Source: a virus. Taken from it: 50,851 nucleotides of DNA. Where the stretch lies: positions 1 through 50,851 of the IMG/VR virus record IMGVR_UViG_3300046507_000357; one strand, 5' to 3'. This document shows positions 46,103-50,851 of this stretch, in pieces. The position numbers were made by a program, and so were the translations under genes. How positions within the stretch are numbered: position 1 is the first letter of the stretch; the number at the start of each line of letters is the position of its first letter. Below the pieces are notes generated by a model. That model did no database searches. It saw nothing but the letters and a program-made list of their open reading frames with translations, and was not told where the DNA came from.

Positions 46103-47503
46103 ATGACGACAACAGTGCGCGACCAGTCCGCCGCAGTGGAAGCGATGGCCGAGAACTGGCCGATCGTCGATGCGCTGCTCGGCGGCACGCCTGCCATGCG
46201 CAAGGCTGGCAAGACCTATTTACCGCAGTGGCCCGGCGAATCCGACGACGCATACAAGGCGCGCAAGGACACGGCCACGCTGTTCCCTGCATTCCCCCGC
46301 ACGGTCGAGGTGCTGGCCGGCAAGCCATTCAGCAAGCCTGTCACGCTGACCGACGATGTGCCCGCGCGCATCAAGGATTGGTGCGATACGGACATCGACC
46401 TGCAGGGGCGCAATTTGCACGCGTTCGCTGCGAGCCTGTCGGAGGAAGCGCTGTCGCACGGCATCACCGGCATTCTGGTGGACTACCCGAAAGCGACCGG
46501 CGTTCGCACCAAGGCAGAGGAAAACGCCGCTGGCATCCGGCCGTATTGGGTGCATATCCACGCTGGCAACATTCTCGGCTGGCGCTCGAAGCGCATCAAC
46601 GGCGCGGAAGTGTTCACGCAGTTGCGGCTGCTCGAGCAGGTCATCGAGGACGATGGCGAGTTCGGCGAGAAGCTGATCGAACAGGTGCGTGTGCTCACGC
46701 CGGGTGCATGGGCGACGTATCGCAAGTCAGAGAAGGTCGATCCGACGACCAACAAGCCCGAATGGATTTTGCATGAGGACGGCGTTACGACGCTCGACGT
46801 GATCCCGTTCGTGCCGATCTACGGCCGGCGCACTGGATTCATGACCGCGGTCCCGCCGCTGCTCGAACTGGCGCACATGAACGTCGAGCACTGGCAGAGT
46901 AAGAGCGACCAGCAGACGATTCTGCACGTCGCGCGCGTACCTATTCTGTTCGGCAAGCAACTCGGAGAAGCGCCGGTTGTGGTTGGCGCTGGCTCTATGG
47001 TCTCGTCGGACAACGAACACGGCGATTTGAAGTACGTCGAGCACTCTGGCGCGGCAATCGAAGCAGGGCGGCTCTCGCTGCTCGACCTTGAGGACCGCAT
47101 GCGCCAGGTCGGCGCCGAACTGCTCGTCATCAAGCCGGGCAAGACGACCGTCGCGCAGACCGTCGCCGAGAACGAAGCGGGCATGTGCGCGCTGCAACGT
47201 CTGATTGAGGACGTCGAAGATGGTATCGACGCCGCGCTAGACCTGACAGCGAAATGGATCAAGGAAGCGAAGGGTGGAAACGTCCAGATCTTCAAGGACT
47301 TCGGCGTTGCAACGCTGGCCGAGGCATCGATTGATCTGCTGCGCGACATGAACGTCGATGGCACGTTCTCCGACGAGTCGCTGTTCAACGAAGCGAAGCG
47401 TCGCGGCTACATCAGCCCCGAAACGACGTGGGACGACGAGAAGGTACGGATCAAGGCCAACGTCAAGAAGGCCGAACTCGGCGCGGTCGGTATCACTGAC
47501 TGA
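46103..47503 (+). CDS. portal protein (DUF4055 type)
   Basis: 466 residues: Y-L-P-Q-W-P-G-E-S-D-D-A-Y-K-A-R near residue 40, H-I-H-A-G-N-I-L-G-W, I-P-F-V-P-I-Y-G-R-R and T-V-A-Q-T-V-A-E-N-E. These fit the DUF4055 portal family. The dodecameric portal forms the DNA gate at one head vertex. No MuF-type gene follows. Confidence 0.85.
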   Translation: MTTTVRDQSAAVEAMAENWPIVDALLGGTPAMRKAGKTYLPQWPGESDDAYKARKDTATLFPAFPRTVEVLAGKPFSKPVTLTDDVPARIKDWCDTDIDLQGRNLHAFAASLSEEALSHGITGILVDYPKATGVRTKAEENAAGIRPYWVHIHAGNILGWRSKRINGAEVFTQLRLLEQVIEDDGEFGEKLIEQVRVLTPGAWATYRKSEKVDPTTNKPEWILHEDGVTTLDVIPFVPIYGRRTGFMTAVPPLLELAHMNVEHWQSKSDQQTILHVARVPILFGKQLGEAPVVVGAGSMVSSDNEHGDLKYVEHSGAAIEAGRLSLLDLEDRMRQVGAELLVIKPGKTTVAQTVAENEAGMCALQRLIEDVEDGIDAALDLTAKWIKEAKGGNVQIFKDFGVATLAEASIDLLRDMNVDGTFSDESLFNEAKRRGYISPETTWDDEKVRIKANVKKAELGAVGITD

Positions 47504-47540
47504 CGCTTGACATTTGATCGCAAGTAGTTGTCAGGCATTC

Positions 47541-47556
47541 GCTATTCGCGAATAGC
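47541..47556. repeat. perfect 16-bp palindrome
   Basis: GCTATTCGCGAATAGC, extended by ATT/AAT on either side (47537-47560, one mismatch). Just upstream TGACA...TGTCA (47508-47512 with 47529-47533) can also pair. It may be a protein-binding site or RNA hairpin between portal and scaffold. Confidence 0.5.
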
Positions 47557-47597
47557 AAATGACGCGATCACAGATTTACGAAATACGCAACACACCG

Positions 47598-47627
47598 GCC
47601 GCGCAGCTAACCCTGCGCGGCTTTTTT
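47598..47627 (+). terminator. strong rho-independent terminator after portal
   Basis: Perfect 9-bp stem GCCGCGCAG/CTGCGCGGC with loop CTAACC and six T. The scaffold-coat genes must then use read-through, antitermination or their own promoter. Confidence 0.85.
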
Positions 47628-47637
47628 ATTGCCGGTT

Positions 47638-47699
47638 CCTCGGATGAGGGTCGGTGCAAATCACGGCCGGATGGCCTAACAGCTCGGGTTGGATGACCT
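47638..47699 (+). promoter_or_regulatory. leader with three GGA-loop hairpins before scaffold gene
   Basis: CCTC-GGAT-GAGG (47638-47649), GGCC-GGAT-GGCC (47665-47676) and GGGT-TGGATG-ACCT (47686-47699) each expose GGA in the loop. The last overlaps the only ribosome-site candidate and ends at the ATG. This arrangement resembles CsrA/RsmA targets. Confidence 0.4.
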
Positions 47700-48455
47700 A
47701 TGAAACTCAAACTGAACGATGACGGATTCGCTGTAGTGCAAGACGGCAAGCCGGTGTATGTGAATGACGAAGGCAAGGAGATCGCTTTCGACGTCGCAGG
47801 CACGGTGCAAACCATCTCGCGTCTGAACGGCGAAGCGAAGCAGCACCGCGAACGCGCAGAAGCGGCCGAGAAGATTGCCAAGGCATTCGAAGGCATCACG
47901 GACGCAGCCGCGGCACGCAAGGCGCTCGAAACCGTTGCCAATCTCGATGCAAAGAAACTCGTCGACGCCGGCGAGATCGAGAAAGTGCGCTCGGAGGCTA
48001 TCAAGGCCGTCGAGGACAAGTATGCGCCGATCGTTGCCGAACGCGACACGCTTCAGCAGTCGCTCGTCAACGAGAAGGTCGGCGGCAGCTTTGCGCGCTC
48101 GAAGCTCATCGCGGAAAAGCTCGCGATTCCGGCTGACCTCGTGCAAGCGCGCTTTGGCGATGCGTTCAAGCTGGAAGGCAATGAAGTCGTCGCCTATGAC
48201 AAGGCCGGCAACAAGCTTTTCAGCCCGAGCAATCCCGGCAAGGTCGCGTCGTTCGACGAAGCGCTCGAACTCATCATCGATCAGTACCCGTATCGCGATT
48301 CGATCCTCAAGAGCACCGGCGCATCTGGCGGCGGCGCATCGGGTGGATCGGGTGGCGGCTCTGGCGGCAAAACCATGTCACGCGCCGCATTCGATGCGTT
48401 GCCTCCCGCCAAACAGGCGGAAGTCGCACGAAGCGGCACGACTTTCACCGATTGA
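47700..48455 (+). CDS. capsid scaffold protein (DUF6651-like)
   Basis: 251 residues, charged coiled coil (residues ~45-140), a small C-terminal domain, a Gly/Ser linker (G-G-A-S-G-G-S-G-G-G-S-G-G) and a final T-M-S-R-A-A-F-D-A-L-P-P hook. Position before the coat gene and composition fit an internal scaffold. Confidence 0.75.
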   Translation: MKLKLNDDGFAVVQDGKPVYVNDEGKEIAFDVAGTVQTISRLNGEAKQHRERAEAAEKIAKAFEGITDAAAARKALETVANLDAKKLVDAGEIEKVRSEAIKAVEDKYAPIVAERDTLQQSLVNEKVGGSFARSKLIAEKLAIPADLVQARFGDAFKLEGNEVVAYDKAGNKLFSPSNPGKVASFDEALELIIDQYPYRDSILKSTGASGGGASGGSGGGSGGKTMSRAAFDALPPAKQAEVARSGTTFTD

Positions 48456-48469
48456 TTTAGGAGCCTTCC

Positions 48470-49636
48470 TTGGCTAACACCCTTACCGGTCTCATTCCGA
48501 CTCTGTACGAAGCGCTGGACGTTGTTTCCCGCGAACAGGTCGGCCTCATCCCCGCCGTCTCGCGCAACAGCAATGGCGCGCGCGCTGCGGTGAACGAAAC
48601 GATCATGATCCCGATCGCGCCTCCGGGCACGATGGCGGACAACACGCCGGCCGTTACCGCGCCGAACACCGGCGACTCGTCGATCGGCAACGTGTCGATG
48701 ACCATCAGCAAGTCGAAGCACGTTCCGATCCGCTGGAACGGCGAAGAGCAGACTGGCCTGAACAACGCCGGCACGTATGGCGGCATTCTGATGAACCAGT
48801 TTGCGCAGGCGTTCCGCACGCTCGGCAACGCGATCGAAGCTGACATCTTCACGACCGCGTACCAGAACGCGTCGCGAGCCTACGGCACGCCGGGCACGGC
48901 ACCGTTCGGCACCGCTGGCGATCTGTCGGACATCGCTCAGGTTCGCAAGATCCTGGACGACAACGGCGCGCCGCAGTCTGACCTGCATCTGGCGCTCGGC
49001 TCGTCGGCTATCGCCAACCTGCGCGGTAAGCAGAACGTGCTGTTCAAGGTGAACGAAGCGGGCACCGACTCGCTGCTGCGCGATGGCGTGATCGGCCGCC
49101 TCGAAGGCATGAACCTGCACAACTCGGCAGCCATCAAGCCGGTTACGAAGGGCACTGGCGCGAGCTATACGACCGACACCGCTGGTTATGCTGTCGGCGC
49201 GACCGTGATCAACCTGATCACCGGCACCGGCACTGTGCTGGCAGGCGATACGGTCTCGTTCGCAGGCGACACCAACAAGTACGGCGTGGCAGTGGGCACT
49301 TCGGCGCCCGGCACTATCACGCTGGCCGCTCCGGGCCTGCTCCAAGCGATCCCCGGCTCGGCTACGGCTGTGACGGTCGGCGCAACGGCAACGTCGAACC
49401 TTGCGTTCAGCAAGTCGGCGATCCAACTGATCACGCGCGCTCCGAAAATGCCGATCGGCCCGGACGGCCGCGCAATGGACATGGCCGACGACCTGATCCA
49501 GATCACCGACCCGGTGACTGGCATCACCTACGACGTCGCTGTGTATCGCCAGTTCATGCAGCTCGTGTACCACGTGCGTCTCGCATGGGGCACGCAGGCG
49601 ATCAAGCAGAACCACATCGCGACCCTGCTCGGGTAA
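48470..49636 (+). CDS. major capsid protein, P22 coat-like
   Basis: 388 residues from TTG at 48470, set by TTAGGAG six bases upstream. M-A-N-T-L-T-G-L-I-P-T-L-Y-E-A-L-D-V-V and S-K-S-K-H-V-P-I-R-W-N-G-E-E fit the P22 coat family (HK97 fold with an inserted domain). The insertion and central region (residues ~220-310) are Thr/Gly/Val-rich. A TTG start for the most abundant virion protein is notable. Confidence 0.85.
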   Translation: MANTLTGLIPTLYEALDVVSREQVGLIPAVSRNSNGARAAVNETIMIPIAPPGTMADNTPAVTAPNTGDSSIGNVSMTISKSKHVPIRWNGEEQTGLNNAGTYGGILMNQFAQAFRTLGNAIEADIFTTAYQNASRAYGTPGTAPFGTAGDLSDIAQVRKILDDNGAPQSDLHLALGSSAIANLRGKQNVLFKVNEAGTDSLLRDGVIGRLEGMNLHNSAAIKPVTKGTGASYTTDTAGYAVGATVINLITGTGTVLAGDTVSFAGDTNKYGVAVGTSAPGTITLAAPGLLQAIPGSATAVTVGATATSNLAFSKSAIQLITRAPKMPIGPDGRAMDMADDLIQITDPVTGITYDVAVYRQFMQLVYHVRLAWGTQAIKQNHIATLLG

Positions 49637-49690
49637 GCGCGCGCGGGGCGGTGCTGTACGGCCGCCCCGGCTCAACACGGAGCCAATCAC

Positions 49691-49876
49691 ATGCACTGCC
49701 CGACTGTTCGTGTGGTGTCGCCGGTTTCCGACGATAACCCGCACGGTTTCATCGTGATTAATGAATCGGATCTGACCGACGATCACGAGATTTTCGCTGA
49801 AGGCGCCGACGAATCGGCTGGCGCTGATGATTCGCCCAAGCCGAAGCGCAAGTACACGAAGAAAACGGACGTTTGA
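49691..49876 (+). CDS. small acidic/basic head-region protein
   Basis: 61 residues, acidic centre (D-L-T-D-D-H-E-I-F-A-E-G-A-D-E) and basic tail K-P-K-R-K-Y-T-K-K. CGGAG before ATG. Short genes of this make-up often follow coat genes; role unknown. Confidence 0.55.
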   Translation: MHCPTVRVVSPVSDDNPHGFIVINESDLTDDHEIFAEGADESAGADDSPKPKRKYTKKTDV

Positions 49877-49877
49877 T

Positions 49878-50276
49878 ATGGCGCTGACCGACACGCAACT
49901 GACTGATGTGCGCCGCTTCATGGGATACCCGCTCAACGGTACGACCATGACGATCACCGACGACCAGGATCTCGTATATGGCTACTTCGGGATGGTCGTT
50001 ATGTCGCTGCACCAGCGGTTGACGACCTTGTCGGCCAGCGAAGAATCGGTTTTGATCAACACCTACCTGACGCCGCTTTACTCGCTGGAAACGGCTATTT
50101 TCGGCGCCGGCGACAACCTCGACACCGATCAAGCCGCGGTCTGGACGCGCAACAAGACCGAGGTGGGCGACCGATCGAAGCTATTCGACCAGTGGCGCCG
50201 CCGCATGTGCGGATTCCTCGGCTTCGCGCCCGGTCCCGCGCTCGGCAATGGTGGCGGCCAGGTCATTCGGGGGTAA
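49878..50276 (+). CDS. head-tail connector/adaptor protein
   Basis: 132 residues from ATG at 49878. M-A-L-T-D-T-Q-L-T-D-V-R-R-F-M-G-Y-P start and helical body fit head-completion adaptors binding the portal. Position after coat supports it. It ends G-N-G-G-G-Q-V-I-R-G. Confidence 0.6.
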   Translation: MALTDTQLTDVRRFMGYPLNGTTMTITDDQDLVYGYFGMVVMSLHQRLTTLSASEESVLINTYLTPLYSLETAIFGAGDNLDTDQAAVWTRNKTEVGDRSKLFDQWRRRMCGFLGFAPGPALGNGGGQVIRG

Positions 50277-50279
50277 CGG

Positions 50280-50851
50280 ATGGACGGCGCAAAGATTCAG
50301 CAAAAGGTCTACCGCGGCTACGCAATCGCCGCGTCGAAGATTGGCACCGCATACGGCCAGTATCGCCCCACATCAGCCGATCTGACCGGCCTCGCGCCGA
50401 TCTCGACGTCACTGCTCGCCAGTTTCAACGCCGAGGACATGACGTACAGCCGGCCGAACAAGTACGCGAAGCCGACCTGGTACGCGCTGGTCGACGGCAC
50501 GCAGACGCGGGTGGGCGATTACCTGATTGGCGCGGCCGGTACGTTCTTCATCGCTGCGCAACAGCCGTTGCTGCCGATCCTCGCGGTCGAATGCAATCGC
50601 ACGCTGTCGTTTGCGAGACCGCAGACGCAGGCGCAATTCGGCGCGGTGGCGAATTACGAAGGCAACACGCCGACGACGCAAACGCCGCTCGCAACAGGCT
50701 GGCATGCGTCGGTGCTGCAAGGCACGAAGGGCGAAAAGAACGAAGTCGGCTTGCCGAGCGATGTTCGCACGCCGTGGTGGGCGATCCTTTTGCCCGCGAT
50801 TCCCGGCGTAACGCTGCAGTCAGGCGATCTCGTGTCCGATGACATCGGGCG
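50280..50851 (+). CDS. head/tail structural protein, cut at window edge
   Basis: At least 190 residues from ATG at 50280, open to the last base. M-D-G-A-K-I-Q-Q-K-V-Y-R-G-Y-A-I-A-A then W-Y-A-L-V-D-G-T-Q-T-R-V-G-D-Y and T-P-W-W-A-I-L-L-P. Proteins of this type lie between connectors and tail genes in related phages. The C-terminus is beyond the window. Confidence 0.6.
   Translation, partial: MDGAKIQQKVYRGYAIAASKIGTAYGQYRPTSADLTGLAPISTSLLASFNAEDMTYSRPNKYAKPTWYALVDGTQTRVGDYLIGAAGTFFIAAQQPLLPILAVECNRTLSFARPQTQAQFGAVANYEGNTPTTQTPLATGWHASVLQGTKGEKNEVGLPSDVRTPWWAILLPAIPGVTLQSGDLVSDDIG

Noticed and set aside
48281-49957. Very long minus-strand open frame (558 codons) opposite the coat gene
   Set aside because: It is an antisense shadow of strongly codon-biased GC-rich coding sequence, with Arg/His-rich composition and no ribosome site.
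1-50851. CRISPR array
   Set aside because: The dispersed 19-bp repeats are inverted, variably spaced by kilobases and in promoters; no regular repeat-spacer run was seen.

Overview
The window is most of the genome of a temperate, contractile-tailed (myovirus-like) phage. It carries terminase, a DUF4055-type portal, a P22-type coat protein, a Mu/P2-type baseplate series, a GH19 lysis cassette, a tyrosine integrase, a repressor/Cro-like switch and a recombination set. GC-rich coding sequence (roughly 60% by eye), the styles of the small protein families and the lysis genes suggest a host in the Burkholderia/Paraburkholderia/Caballeronia group. No host gene is present, so the host is an inference.

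Layout. 1-8.6 kb (+): tail tube, tail-assembly chaperones with a -1 frameshift, tape measure, hub, spike, wedge and J-like baseplate genes. 8.7-11.7 kb (+): two fibre-type proteins. 11.7-13.8 kb (-): an acyltransferase and a GDSL/SGNH lipoprotein, likely cell-surface conversion genes. 13.9-16.5 kb (+): lysis region. 16.5-19.1 kb (-): a moron-like operon with a superinfection-immunity protein and a minimal ATP-dependent DNA ligase. 19.1-19.6 kb: intergenic region with repeated TGTACC motifs, the likely attP. 19.6-20.6 kb (+): integrase. 20.6-40.2 kb (-): a long early region holding an excisionase-like protein, many small phage proteins, a TnpB insertion, NinB, RusA, a Gp157-like protein, an SSB-like protein, a P-loop ATPase, winged-helix proteins and a replication initiator with an iteron-like candidate origin. 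40.2-42.9 kb: repressor and short flanking genes. 42.87-43.80 kb: no credible gene but many helices, a candidate large structured RNA. 44.1-50.9 kb (+): terminase, portal, scaffold, coat and connectors, cut at the right edge.

The head genes at the right edge would lead directly into the tail genes at the left edge, and the integrase lies in the middle. The sequence therefore looks like a circular or circularly permuted phage genome opened in the late operon. A tail sheath and one or two head/tail-completion genes are missing and probably lie across the cut.

Two signals unite the map. First, a 19-bp inverted repeat of the form (G/C)GATAC(C/T)-N5-(A/G)GTATC recurs at eight strong sites and several weaker ones. 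Most sit in intergenic promoter regions of the early, integrase, switch and surface-conversion genes, and in most cases the repeat overlaps a plausible spacer and -10 box. This suggests one regulator for the whole set. Second, the late region carries several structured RNA segments: the ~0.9-kb candidate, a terL-portal spacer, and a leader with three GGA-loop hairpins before the scaffold gene.
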